Shown here one piece after another: positions 1 to 8,735 of a stretch of 64,000 nucleotides of DNA. Source of the DNA: Vibrio scophthalmi LMG 19158 (GTDB lineage: Bacteria; Pseudomonadota; Gammaproteobacteria; Enterobacterales; Vibrionaceae). Within the stretch, counting starts at the first letter, position 1. Every line of letters starts with the position of its first letter. A model generated the notes under the pieces. The model made no database searches. It had not been told where the DNA came from and saw nothing but the letters and a program-made list of their open reading frames with translations. The translations under genes and the position numbers were made by a program. The DNA lies in the NCBI RefSeq assembly GCF_000222585.1, contig NZ_AFWE01000175.1:1-64000 (forward strand), written 5' to 3'.

Positions 1-60
1 ATTCTCAATTCTCAATTCTCAATTCTCAATTCTCAATTCTCAATTCTCAATTCTCAATTG
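1..60. repeat. Heptanucleotide tandem array (ATTCTCA)n
   Basis: Eight perfect tandem copies of the 7-base unit ATTCTCA followed by a partial copy. The array runs off the left edge, so its full size is unknown. The complement (TGAGAAT) is the same unit that recurs in degenerate form between trmH and recG near 47.17 kb. It lies downstream of the add terminator and shows no coding potential. Confidence 0.95.
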
Positions 61-70
61 GTGCAGATAC

Positions 71-97
71 AAAAAAACCGACCCTAAGGCCGGCTTT
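71..97 (-). terminator. Rho-independent terminator of add
   Basis: Read on the minus strand, CCGGCC and GGTCGG pair around a TTAG loop (one G-U wobble) and are followed by seven T. It sits about 20 bases past the add stop codon. Confidence 0.85.
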
Positions 98-119
98 GAA
101 GTTCAATTTATGTCATCGC

Positions 120-1124
120 TTAAACGCGTTTGGCTGCCATATCGCGCAGTGCTTGTTTCTCTGCATCAGACAAGAATGCCAACTCTAAACCGTTGATCTG
201 TGCTTGACGAATTTGCGCTTGAGATAGGCCTGCTTGCGGTGCAGCCACTTCATATTCGTACGGCAGCTCGATGCCTTCTACAGCTGGGTCGTCGGTGTTT
301 AGACACGCTAAAACGCCATGATCAAGGAACTGTTTGATTGGGTGATGAGCCAGTGATTCAACCGTGCTGGTTTGGAAGTTCGAAGTTAAGCAAGATTCAA
401 TACCAATGCGGTTAGCCGCTAGGTAATCCATTAATTTTGGATCGTGAATCGCTTTTACGCCATGACCAATACGCGTTGCGCCAAGCTCACGAATGGCTTG
501 CCACATACTTTCTGCGCCAGCGGCTTCACCAGCATGAACGGTGACATTAAGACCGGCATTTTTAACTTGAGTAAAGTGGCTAACAAAACGATCGCCAGGT
601 TGGCCAAGTTCATCACCGGCAAGATCAACAGCAACGATATGATCTTTCTGCGAAAGAATGGCATCAAGCTCTTGTTGGCAAGCGTCTGTACCGAACGTAC
701 GGCTCATGATGCCAATCAGGTTAGCCTTAACACCAAAATCACGCACACCCGCTTGTACGCCATCGACAACCGCTTCAACAACGCCAGCCACTGGCAAGTT
801 ATGTTTCATCGCCATGTAGTAAGGAGAAAAGCGTAGCTCGGCATAATCGATTTGTGCATTGAGAGCATCTTCTACGTTTTCGTAGGCGACACGTCGACAG
901 GCTTCTAGATCACCGAGAACCGCTACGCCCCAATCCAATTTAGATAAGAAAGCGACAAGCGAAGGTTCCGCCTCAACGATTTGTACATGGGGTGTTAAGC
1001 CTGCAATATCATACGCAGGCAACGCTACACCAAACTTCTGACCCAGTTCGAGAATGGTTTGAGTGCGGATGTTGCCATCTAAGTGGCGATGCAAATCAGT
1101 GAGCGGCAAATTCTTAGTTATCAT
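120..1124 (-). CDS. add: Adenosine deaminase
   Basis: 334-residue adenosine deaminase; deaminates adenosine and deoxyadenosine to inosine forms in cytoplasmic purine salvage. Zinc-ligand motif HRHLDGN lies at residues 12-18, HAGE near the middle, then IGHGV and NTDDPAV, all typical of the family. The frame stays open 15 codons upstream, but I chose the ATG at 1124 because the protein then begins [14 protein letters not shown] and a GAGATAAG ribosome site precedes it. In V. vulnificus add carries an adenine riboswitch; the roughly 100 bases between this start and the next gene lack the UCUACC and UAUA signatures, so this copy appears not to have one. Confidence 0.95.
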   Translation of the reverse strand: MITKNLPLTDLHRHLDGNIRTQTILELGQKFGVALPAYDIAGLTPHVQIVEAEPSLVAFLSKLDWGVAVLGDLEACRRVAYENVEDALNAQIDYAELRFSPYYMAMKHNLPVAGVVEAVVDGVQAGVRDFGVKANLIGIMSRTFGTDACQQELDAILSQKDHIVAVDLAGDELGQPGDRFVSHFTQVKNAGLNVTVHAGEAAGAESMWQAIRELGATRIGHGVKAIHDPKLMDYLAANRIGIESCLTSNFQTSTVESLAHHPIKQFLDHGVLACLNTDDPAVEGIELPYEYEVAAPQAGLSQAQIRQAQINGLELAFLSDAEKQALRDMAAKRV

Positions 1125-1197
1125 TATACTTATCTCAATGGTGTAAATTGAGCTAAGTATAAGAATCAAATTGATCAGTGTCAGCCCAGAAAGCGCT

Positions 1198-1224
1198 AAA
1201 ACTCATCTGATTTTGATGAGTTTT
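1198..1224 (-). terminator. Hairpin overlapping the stop of the GGDEF/EAL gene
   Basis: Perfect 10-base arms AAAACTCATC and GATGAGTTTT around a 7-base loop. On the minus strand it ends in TTTT, so it is a plausible but weak terminator for the gene ending at 1223 and lies just upstream of add. Confidence 0.6.
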
Positions 1225-3757
1225 ACTTCATGTTAACTAAATCTGTTGGCCACTCATCATACGGAAGGGGTCTGCTGTAGAGGAATCCTTGTCCTTGAGG
1301 GCAGTGCAGTTGTTTAAGTAGCTCCGCTTGTTCGATGGTTTCTATGCCTTCGGCGACTAATTCCACTTTCATGCCACGCGTCATGTTGATGATGGCGGCA
1401 ACAATCGAGTTGTCTAACTGCTCTTGATTCAGTTTGTTGACGAAGATTCTATCGATTTTCAGGCAATCAAAAGGCAGTTTGTGTAAGTAAGCTAAAGAGC
1501 TATAGCCAGTGCCAAAATCATCAATGGCAATATGGATGCCGAGATCGCGAATCGCCTGCATATTTTCAATGGTCATGGGATCATTATCGACCAAGCGCGA
1601 CTCGGTGATTTCCAGCGTTAAGTTATTCGCCTCAAGACCAGATGAAGTGAGAATCTGTTTGAGCATCGCGATCAAATCATGTTGAGAGAGTTGATTTACC
1701 GAAAGGTTTACATGCAGATGGAAGTTCTCATCCCATTTACTCTCCTTAATGCCTCTTACGGTGTCGTTACATGCTTGAGTTAAAATCTGTTTACCAATAG
1801 CACTAATAAAGCCGCTTTCTTCTGCTATGGGAATAAAGTCGAGTGGCGAAATGAGCCCTTCAGTAGGCGATATCCAACGAGCAAGTGCTTCTGCACCAAT
1901 TATTTTTCCAGTATTCAGGTCGACAATCGGTTGGTAGAAAGGAACAAATTCATCTTGTTCCAAAGCCTCTTTCATTTTTGCGTGCATCTGCGTTCGCTTG
2001 CGTGAAATATCTGCCATTTCAGGCTTGTAGTGGCTGAACATGGTTTGGTCTTGTTTAGCATTACTCAGAGCGATACTGCCATTACGCAACCAGAGTGTCA
2101 TATTATCGGATTCAACCGCCGTTACGATGCCAAGTGAAACTTGAATTAAGACACTCTCTTTTTCGATGGTATAGGGCGCTGAAAAAATTTGTTGAATACG
2201 ACTGATTGCCTGAGAGATCGCTTCTTGTGATTGGGGCTCAGTAAGATAAAGAGCAAATTCATCACCGCCAATGCGAGCAATCAGTACATGGTCATCAAAA
2301 GCAGATTTTAGGCGTTCGGCAATAATCACCAGCAACTGATCTCCGCGAATATGCCCCATGCTGTCATTAATTTCGCGGAATTTATTAATGCCAATAAGCA
2401 ACAAACAGCCATTCATTGGGCCAATCTTATCGCAAGTGTCGACTAAGCCTTCGCGGCTGTAGAGTTTGGTCAGTGAGTCATACAGCAGTTGTGATTGGAT
2501 TTTATGAAACGAAATTTTGAGGTTATCAGTCATTTCGTTAAAAGCTTGCACCAGCATTGTGGTTTCATAAACATGACCAGCTTTAGGTAATTCGCTATCC
2601 CAATCGCCAGTGGAAAGCTGTTTGGCTGCTGTGGCGGTAGAAGTAATCGGGGTCACGACACGGTTAAAGGTGATAAGACCCAGAATAATCCCTAATGTAC
2701 TAATGATAAGGGCGATGATCCAGCTATGTTGTTGTGCTTCAGGCATTGTTCCGAGCAAGGCATGTTCTGAGATCGCGACGCCGATGTACCACTTCAAGCC
2801 ATATTGGTCATGGTAAGGGGTAATGTATTTAAAGTAGCGCTCACCTAATACATTGTTGGTCAGGTAGTTGGCCTCAGTAGGTAACGTGCGGTGACTTACA
2901 TAATGCGCGGTGGCTTTGATAACCGGGTTATTACTTTCTTGTGCCAAAAGACGTTGGCCTTGCTGGCTCAGTTCGGTTCCCCAAGAGACAATACTACCTT
3001 CTTCAGAATGCGCCACAAGGCGCTGCTGTTCATCAAAGAGGTAGATGATCGCCGCGGTTTTTTGTTGTTGGTTGCGCAGAAAGACATTAAACGTTTCTAG
3101 CTTGATGTCACTAACGACCACACCTTGAAAGGCTTGCTGATACCACACAGGACTGATCGCGGAGAGGGTGATCTCTTGGCGTTCATCGGCATTTGTATAG
3201 ATGGATGACCAGTGCGTACGACGGTTGTTAGCAACCGCAGTGTACCAAGGGCGCTCTCGTGGATCATAATCGGCGATCACTGAGCGAATGTTGTTGCTTG
3301 GTTGATGGTCTTTAAAAATGATCAGTGTGTTGTCGGTACGGTGATCTTGCAGCATCAATGAATAGTGCTCGGCATCTTCTTTGCGTAGGCCGACATACTC
3401 ACCCCCTTCGCCGCCAAAGCCAATATTATCCAGTTGCGGAATATCAGAGTAGAGTGCTTGGAAGTTTGCAAACATGACGTTTTGCATCGCTGACAGATCA
3501 TCACTGCTGTAAAGTTGATTCGATTCAATGGTGTGGCGTAACGCAACACTGGCTTGGAATGGGCGGTTTAAGAATGAATCTAGCTCTAGTCTTACGTTAT
3601 CGCTGAGTGTATTGAGCTGTGAGCGGCTGATATCAGACACCATATCTTCATAGCTGTTATTTTGTACTGCAGTGATGACGCCAATAGTAAAGAGAAATAT
3701 CAATACAAAAGGCAGTATAACAGCGGTTTTAAGTGAGATTTGGGTGGTCGCCGGCAT
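1223..3757 (-). CDS. Membrane sensor with Cache, HAMP, GGDEF and EAL domains
   Basis: 844-residue predicted cyclic-di-GMP enzyme. An N-terminal membrane helix (about residues 11-30), a long periplasmic Cache-type sensor, a second helix near 345-365, HAMP, then GGDEF and EAL domains. The GGDEF signature is intact (ARIGGDEFALYL), but no RxxD inhibitory site stands at the usual spacing before it. The EAL domain keeps EAL, the Asn of HVNLS, LEITES, DDFGTG, LKID and the late VAEGIE glutamate, so phosphodiesterase activity looks possible and both activities may be functional. The ligand cannot be read from sequence. The start is ATG 3757, with no strong ribosome site. Confidence 0.9.
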   Translation of the reverse strand: MPATTQISLKTAVILPFVLIFLFTIGVITAVQNNSYEDMVSDISRSQLNTLSDNVRLELDSFLNRPFQASVALRHTIESNQLYSSDDLSAMQNVMFANFQALYSDIPQLDNIGFGGEGGEYVGLRKEDAEHYSLMLQDHRTDNTLIIFKDHQPSNNIRSVIADYDPRERPWYTAVANNRRTHWSSIYTNADERQEITLSAISPVWYQQAFQGVVVSDIKLETFNVFLRNQQQKTAAIIYLFDEQQRLVAHSEEGSIVSWGTELSQQGQRLLAQESNNPVIKATAHYVSHRTLPTEANYLTNNVLGERYFKYITPYHDQYGLKWYIGVAISEHALLGTMPEAQQHSWIIALIISTLGIILGLITFNRVVTPITSTATAAKQLSTGDWDSELPKAGHVYETTMLVQAFNEMTDNLKISFHKIQSQLLYDSLTKLYSREGLVDTCDKIGPMNGCLLLIGINKFREINDSMGHIRGDQLLVIIAERLKSAFDDHVLIARIGGDEFALYLTEPQSQEAISQAISRIQQIFSAPYTIEKESVLIQVSLGIVTAVESDNMTLWLRNGSIALSNAKQDQTMFSHYKPEMADISRKRTQMHAKMKEALEQDEFVPFYQPIVDLNTGKIIGAEALARWISPTEGLISPLDFIPIAEESGFISAIGKQILTQACNDTVRGIKESKWDENFHLHVNLSVNQLSQHDLIAMLKQILTSSGLEANNLTLEITESRLVDNDPMTIENMQAIRDLGIHIAIDDFGTGYSSLAYLHKLPFDCLKIDRIFVNKLNQEQLDNSIVAAIINMTRGMKVELVAEGIETIEQAELLKQLHCPQGQGFLYSRPLPYDEWPTDLVNMK

Positions 3758-3851
3758 GGGATTAAATATTCAGGTATACCATTCTGTAATGATATATTCT
3801 TTACTGTATATGAGCGAGGTGTTTAATTGAGAACAGTGATGTATGGCGGTA

Positions 3852-3903
3852 CAAGCAAAAACAAAAACATCTTTTTCAGTTAGAGAGTTATTGTTTTTGC
3901 TTG
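3852..3903 (-). terminator. 12-base perfect inverted repeat after ntrC
   Basis: CAAGCAAAAACA at 3852-3863 and its exact complement at 3892-3903, separated by 28 bases, start 19 bases past the ntrC stop. It is AT-rich with a long loop and a T-rich distal arm, so it may be a terminator or RNA-stability element rather than a classic one. Confidence 0.45.
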
Positions 3904-3922
3904 TTGATGGCTCAAAGCATGG

Positions 3923-5326
3923 CTAATACAGCTCTTTGAGTTTTCGGGTCAGAGTATTTCGGCCCCAACCTAACACCTTTGCGGCATCTTGTTTGTGGCC
4001 ATTGGTATGATCCAATGCCGCTTCTAGTAGAATACGTTCAAATTCTGGCAGGGCGTAACTGAGCAATTCTGAATCGCCGTTCGCCAGTGCTTCTTTAGCC
4101 CAATCAGACAACTGCTGCTGCCAGTTATCACTCGCGCTGTTGGCTAAGGCTGGTTTCACTTCCATTAATTCGGCCGGTAGATCGTTGGGCAGAACTTCAC
4201 TGCCACTGGCCATCACCGTAAGCCAACGACAGATATTCTCCAGTTGACGCACGTTACCCGGCCAATCGAGTTTGGATAACGTTTCAACGGTCGTTGGGTG
4301 TAAGGTTTTAACATCGACACTGAGCTCTTCTGAGGCCAGTTGCAGAAAGTGTAGGGTGAGTTTTTCGATGTCTTGGCGTCGCTCTCTTAGCGATGGGATT
4401 TGAATGCGAATAACATTGAGGCGGTGAAAAAGATCTTCACGAAAATCGCCTTGTTGCACCAATTTCTCGAGGTTTTGGTGAGTTGCTGCGACGATACGAA
4501 CATCGACTTTGATTGGCGAAATTCCACCAACACGGTAGAACTGACCATCGGCTAATACGCGTAACAAACGCGTTTGGATATCCAGTGGCATATCACCAAT
4601 TTCATCTAAGAACAGTGTGCCGCCATTGGCTTGTTCAAAGCGTCCTTGGCGCACGCTATTTGCGCCGGTAAACGCGCCTTTTTCATGGCCAAACAGTTCC
4701 GATTCAATCAAGTCCTTGGGAATTGCCGCCATGTTAAGGGCAATGAACGGGCTTTTAGCACGTGGACTATGGCGATGCAAAGCGTGGGCAACCAACTCTT
4801 TACCAGTACCGGATTCGCCATTAATTAACACCGAAATAGAAGAGCGAGAGAGACGACCAATCGCGCGAAACACCTCTTGCATTGCGGGTGCTTCACCAAT
4901 AATTTCTGGAGTAGGTTGAAGCTGATTATCCGCTTTCGCTTGTTGTTGGCGTTGTTCTTGATTGTGGGCAATCGCACGCTCAACCAAGGTAAGAGTTTCA
5001 TCCACATCGAACGGTTTTGGCAGGTATTCAAACGCGCCTTGTTGGTAGGCATTGACCGCAGCATCGAGATCGGAGTGCGCCGTCATGATGATCACAGGTA
5101 AATCTGGTGAACGTTCATTGACTTGATTCAACAGCTCAATACCACTGATTCCGGGCATACGAATATCGGAAATGAGCACATCAGGGGTTTCCCGCTCCAG
5201 TGCTAGCAACACGCTTTCCGCATCGGCGAAGGTTTCACATTTTATATTGGCCGATGAGAGCGTTTTTTCCATCACCCAGCGAATGGAACTATCGTCATCT
5301 ACAACCCAAACGTATCCTTTGCTCAT
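3923..5326 (-). CDS. glnG: Nitrogen regulator NtrC (NR-I)
   Basis: 467-residue response regulator and sigma-54 activator. The receiver domain has the phosphoacceptor Asp in DVLISDIRMPG; the AAA+ domain has Walker A GESGTGKE and the sigma-54 contact motif GAFTGA (ESELFGHEKGAFTGAN); the C-terminus is a Fis-type helix-turn-helix (GHKQDAAKVLGWGRNTL). Length matches enteric NtrC (about 469). It is phosphorylated by NtrB from the adjacent gene and activates glnA through the enhancer sites seen upstream of glnA. It lies 39 bases after glnL in a glnA-glnL-glnG order like that of enterics. Confidence 0.97.
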   Translation of the reverse strand: MSKGYVWVVDDDSSIRWVMEKTLSSANIKCETFADAESVLLALERETPDVLISDIRMPGISGIELLNQVNERSPDLPVIIMTAHSDLDAAVNAYQQGAFEYLPKPFDVDETLTLVERAIAHNQEQRQQQAKADNQLQPTPEIIGEAPAMQEVFRAIGRLSRSSISVLINGESGTGKELVAHALHRHSPRAKSPFIALNMAAIPKDLIESELFGHEKGAFTGANSVRQGRFEQANGGTLFLDEIGDMPLDIQTRLLRVLADGQFYRVGGISPIKVDVRIVAATHQNLEKLVQQGDFREDLFHRLNVIRIQIPSLRERRQDIEKLTLHFLQLASEELSVDVKTLHPTTVETLSKLDWPGNVRQLENICRWLTVMASGSEVLPNDLPAELMEVKPALANSASDNWQQQLSDWAKEALANGDSELLSYALPEFERILLEAALDHTNGHKQDAAKVLGWGRNTLTRKLKELY

Positions 5327-5365
5327 ATTTTTTGTTCCTCACGGCAGTGCGTGTCACGTTATGTA

Positions 5366-6415
5366 TTATGTAATTGGCAGATAAATGGTAAAGCATGTAC
5401 GACCTGGCCAGCTTTCCACGTCAATTTTGCCTTTATGTTGGTCGATCAAATTTTGTGAAATCGAGAGGCCTAAACCTGTCCCCCCTTCTCGGCCACTAAC
5501 CATTGGATAAAATAGGGTGTCTTGTAGATCGGCAGGAATGCCGGGACCGTTATCAATCACCTCAATACTGGCGGCTAATTTGTAGCGTTGACCATGGATA
5601 TTGGCTTGATGCACTGTTCTGGTGCGAATGGTGATCTGGCCGAGCTCTTGTTTACTGAGGATCTGTCCGGCATTGCTGACAATGTTGAGTAATGCCTGCT
5701 CGATTTGCTCCACATCCATCATAATGTCAGGCAGGCTGGGATCGTAGTCGCGCTCAATCACAATTTGGCTGCCGACATCCAATGCCACCAATTGACGTAC
5801 CTTTTCCAAAATCAGATGCAGGTTTTCGGCTTTTTTAACCCCAGGCCGCTGTGGGCCAAGCAGGCGATCAACCAGAGAACGCAGACGATCGGCTTGCTCG
5901 ATGATGATCTGGGTGTACTCTTTTAAACTTTGCTCGGGTAAGCACCTTTCGAGTAATTGCGCCGCACCGCGAAGTCCGCCGAGCGGGTTTTTTATTTCAT
6001 GGGCCAATCCGCGCACCAATAATTTTGCCGCTTGTTGCTGGGCATGTTGGTTGATCTCTTGGGATAAACGGCGTTGCTGATCGATTTTGCGCATTTCGAC
6101 CAAGAGTAATAACTGTTTTTGCCAGCTCACCGGACTCACCGTAACTTCGAGCATTAAAGGTTTGCCATCGACAATAAACGTTACATCGCTGTCGGTAATA
6201 CTTTGACCACTTTGCAGCGGTTGAGAGAGCAAGCTCAATTCGAGCGATGCGTGTTGGATGTGTTGCTGAAGTTCGGTATTGATCAGACGTTTGGCACTTT
6301 GTGAGAACAGTTGTTCGGCAGCCGGATTGGCATACTGAATACACAGTGACTCATCCATGATCAAAATCGCAGTGACTTGATGATTAAGTATTACCGTATC
6401 GAGATCGTGACTCAC
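5366..6415 (-). CDS. glnL: Nitrogen sensor kinase/phosphatase NtrB (NR-II)
   Basis: 349-residue cytoplasmic histidine kinase without membrane segments. N-terminal PAS domain (about residues 10-80), H-box HEIKNPLGGLRGAAQLLE, N-box in the ALLNIVSNA region, then DNGPGIP and GGTGLGLSI ATP-lid motifs. In the family it phosphorylates NtrC under nitrogen limitation and dephosphorylates it when bound by PII. It is followed closely by ntrC, and a perfect NtrC palindrome lies 36-52 bases upstream of its start, which implies autoregulation. Confidence 0.97.
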   Translation of the reverse strand: MSHDLDTVILNHQVTAILIMDESLCIQYANPAAEQLFSQSAKRLINTELQQHIQHASLELSLLSQPLQSGQSITDSDVTFIVDGKPLMLEVTVSPVSWQKQLLLLVEMRKIDQQRRLSQEINQHAQQQAAKLLVRGLAHEIKNPLGGLRGAAQLLERCLPEQSLKEYTQIIIEQADRLRSLVDRLLGPQRPGVKKAENLHLILEKVRQLVALDVGSQIVIERDYDPSLPDIMMDVEQIEQALLNIVSNAGQILSKQELGQITIRTRTVHQANIHGQRYKLAASIEVIDNGPGIPADLQDTLFYPMVSGREGGTGLGLSISQNLIDQHKGKIDVESWPGRTCFTIYLPIT

Positions 6416-6450
6416 CTATATTCTCCATTCACATCATACTGGTCCATCAA

Positions 6451-6467
6451 TGCACCAATGTGGTGCA
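6451..6467 (-). promoter_or_regulatory. NtrC-binding palindrome upstream of glnL
   Basis: TGCACCAATGTGGTGCA is a perfect 7-3-7 palindrome matching the NtrC consensus (TGCAC-N7-GTGCA). It sits just upstream of glnL. In E. coli an equivalent site at the internal glnL promoter mediates repression by NtrC; the same role is inferred here. Confidence 0.85.
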
Positions 6468-6702
6468 TGGTAAATCAAGTATGGCGTATTCCCTATTGAA
6501 GAGAAAGCGAAAGTGCCGTTTAGAGCGCTTTAAATCACGCTTTTTGCTGTTGAAGTTTCGCGCGTTAAAGGGGCTCTGTAATAGTAAGAGATAATGCAAT
6601 TTGCTTGCCGCTTTGGCGTGTCTCAAGCTGTGATGGAAATGCAGTACAGTGACTTGAAGTTAGTGGATTGCTGCGAAGGAGGATGAGTTTACATTAAGCG
6701 GG

Positions 6703-6734
6703 AAAAAACAAAGGCCCGCCATTAGGCGAGCCTT
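6703..6734 (-). terminator. Terminator between glnA and glnL
   Basis: Minus strand: AAGGCTCGCC and GGCGGGCCTT pair around a 4-base loop and are followed by TTTGTTTTTT. It starts about 19 bases past the glnA stop. It should end most glnA transcripts, leaving some read-through to glnLG. The 235 bases from here to the NtrC site at 6467 hold nothing else I can name. Confidence 0.9.
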
Positions 6735-6752
6735 GGTATTGATGCAAACAAA

Positions 6753-8162
6753 TTACACTGAGTAGTAAAGTTCAAACTCAAGTGGGTGTGTTGCCATGTT
6801 CACTTTCTCAACATCTTGCATTTTTAGCTTGATGTAAGAATCGATGAAGTCATCAGAGAATACGCCGCCAGAAGTCAGGAATTCACGATCTTCGTCTAGT
6901 GCTTTTAGAGCCACTTCTAGTGATTCTGCTACTTTTGGAATCTCAGCTGCTTCTTCTGCTGGTAGGTCGTACAAGTCTTTATCCATCGCTTCGCCTGGGT
7001 GGATCTTGTTCTTGATACCGTCAAGACCAGCCATTAGTAGACAAGCAAACGCTAGGTATGGGTTTGCTGCTGGATCTGGGAAGCGAGCTTCGATACGACG
7101 CGCTTTCGGGCTTGGTACCACTGGGATACGGATAGAAGCAGAACGGTTACGTGCAGAGTATGCAAGCATAACTGGTGCTTCATAGCCTGGGACTAGACGC
7201 TTGTATGAGTTCGTTGATGGGTTAGCAAATGCGTTGATTGCACGAGCGTGTTTGATGATACCACCGATGAAGTTCAGAGCCATCTCAGATAGGCCGCCGT
7301 ACTTGTCACCAGCAAACAGGTTTTGACCATCTTTGTTTAGAGACATGTGAACGTGCATGCCGCTACCGTTGTCACCAACCAGTGGCTTAGGCATGAATGT
7401 CGCTGTCTTGCCAAATGCGTGTGCTACGTTGTGTACCACGTACTTGTAGATTTGGATCTCATCGGCTTTAGTTGTTAGCGTGTTGAAGCGAGTAGCGATT
7501 TCGTTTTGACCCGCAGTCGCTACTTCGTGGTGGTGAGCTTCAACAACAAGGCCCATCTCTTCCATGATTAGACACATTGCAGAACGGATGTCTTGTGAAG
7601 AGTCAACTGGTGCTACTGGGAAGTAACCGCCTTTAACGCCTGGACGGTGACCTTTGTTACCGCCTTCGAAATCTGAACCCGTGTTCCATGCTGCTTCCAC
7701 GTCATCGATCTTAAAGAAAGAACCAGACATGTCATTTGAGTATTTAACATCGTCAAATAGGAAGAATTCTGGCTCTGGACCAACAAGAACTGTGTCAGCT
7801 AGACCCGTTGCACGCATGTAATCTTCAGCGCGTTTTGCGATAGAGCGAGGGTCACGGTCGTAACCTTGCATTGTTGCAGGTTCAAGGATGTCACAACGGA
7901 TGTTTAGCGTTGCATCTTCTGTGAACGGGTCAAGAACAGCTGATGTTGCGTCAGGCATCATCACCATGTCTGATTCGTTAATGCCTTTCCAGCCAGCAAC
8001 TGAAGAACCATCAAACATCTTACCGTCTTCAAAGAAGTCTGCATCGACTTGGTGAGAAGGGATAGAGATGTGTTGCTCTTTACCTTTTGTATCAGTAAAG
8101 CGTAGGTCAACAAACTTAACTTCGTTTTCTTGGATCAGCGATAGAACGTTTTCAACTGACAT
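6753..8162 (-). CDS. glnA: Glutamine synthetase type I
   Basis: 469-residue GSI-beta enzyme; makes glutamine from glutamate, ammonia and ATP as a cytoplasmic dodecamer. Signature segments include [11 protein letters not shown], the ATP-binding region [16 protein letters not shown] and [16 protein letters not shown]. The adenylylation tyrosine is present in DKDLYDLP, so GlnE control is expected. Length equals E. coli GlnA. An AGGAGG-like ribosome site precedes the ATG. Transcription is expected from the sigma-54 promoter at 8266-8283, with NtrC enhancers further upstream. Confidence 0.98.
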   Translation of the reverse strand: MSVENVLSLIQENEVKFVDLRFTDTKGKEQHISIPSHQVDADFFEDGKMFDGSSVAGWKGINESDMVMMPDATSAVLDPFTEDATLNIRCDILEPATMQGYDRDPRSIAKRAEDYMRATGLADTVLVGPEPEFFLFDDVKYSNDMSGSFFKIDDVEAAWNTGSDFEGGNKGHRPGVKGGYFPVAPVDSSQDIRSAMCLIMEEMGLVVEAHHHEVATAGQNEIATRFNTLTTKADEIQIYKYVVHNVAHAFGKTATFMPKPLVGDNGSGMHVHMSLNKDGQNLFAGDKYGGLSEMALNFIGGIIKHARAINAFANPSTNSYKRLVPGYEAPVMLAYSARNRSASIRIPVVPSPKARRIEARFPDPAANPYLAFACLLMAGLDGIKNKIHPGEAMDKDLYDLPAEEAAEIPKVAESLEVALKALDEDREFLTSGGVFSDDFIDSYIKLKMQDVEKVNMATHPLEFELYYSV

Positions 8163-8265
8163 CTTGGATAACCTCCAGTGTTATTAAAGCGGTATTAGCT
8201 CGATTTGGGTAATCTAGCATTGATTAATCTTGAATAGAGTTAATTAATCGATGCTGATTTATACT

Positions 8266-8283
8266 AAGCCAAATTCGTGCCAA
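8266..8283 (-). promoter_or_regulatory. Sigma-54 (-24/-12) promoter of glnA
   Basis: The minus strand reads TTGGCACGAATTTGGCTT: the -24 GG and -12 GC are exactly 10 bases apart and the -24 box is a full TTGGCACG. Start of transcription is expected near 8256, giving a leader of about 95 bases. Confidence 0.88.
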
Positions 8284-8344
8284 AAAAATTAATCCATTAA
8301 TTTCAATGCATTATGTGATTTACCTTGTATTTGCGCTATTTTGT

Positions 8345-8398
8345 TGCACCACTTTGGTTTGCGATTGCACTGCATTGGTGCAATAAAAGTGTGGTGCA
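8345..8398 (-). promoter_or_regulatory. NtrC enhancer cluster upstream of glnA
   Basis: TGCACTGCATTGGTGCA at 8366-8382 is a full NtrC site. It is flanked by a left half-match TGCACCACTTTGGTTTG (8345-8361) and a right half TGGTGCA (8392-8398), about 21 bases apart centre to centre. The centres lie roughly 97, 118 and 134 bases upstream of the inferred glnA start, like the enteric glnA enhancer. Confidence 0.8.
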
Positions 8399-8735
8399 CA
8401 ATAATGCAGCAAAAAAGGCGATTCCATTCAGCCGCCGTTTGCACAAGATGTCAACGATTTTACGATTAAACTGGAGAGCGATTTCCATTATTTCGTCAAT
8501 AATTTCGCCCAAGACGCCGAGATTGTTGACTATGCTTAGGGTGTTGCGGCGAGTTGAGTAAAAAGTTAGCTGCTTAAAACGCCTAATATTGTCGAAAACC
8601 TCGGGGATGGATCACATATTTCTAGGTTTTTCGCTAAAATCTGGTACATTACGGACGTTTTTTTAATCAAATAAGTGATGCTTGGCTGAATTATATCCGC
8701 TGAGGGTCATTTCTTTTATAAGTGAATCATAATCC
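8399..8735 (+). other. Upstream region of typA
   Basis: No gene seen. It should contain the typA promoter. An inverted repeat CGAAAACCT (about 8595-8603) and AGGTTTTTCG (about 8624-8633) lies about 100 bases before typA and could be a late glnA-side or leader hairpin. TACATT at 8645-8650 is a possible -10 element; I cannot fix a -35. Confidence 0.4.

Noticed and set aside
444-836. 130-codon open frame antisense to add
   Set aside because: Entirely within the conserved add gene; a shadow frame without protein features.
1125-1222. Possible adenine riboswitch upstream of add, as in V. vulnificus
   Set aside because: Only about 100 bases are available and neither UCUACC nor a UAUA junction is present in the add direction.
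8325-8561. 78-codon open frame between glnA and typA
   Set aside because: It overlaps the NtrC enhancer cluster and lacks a ribosome site.
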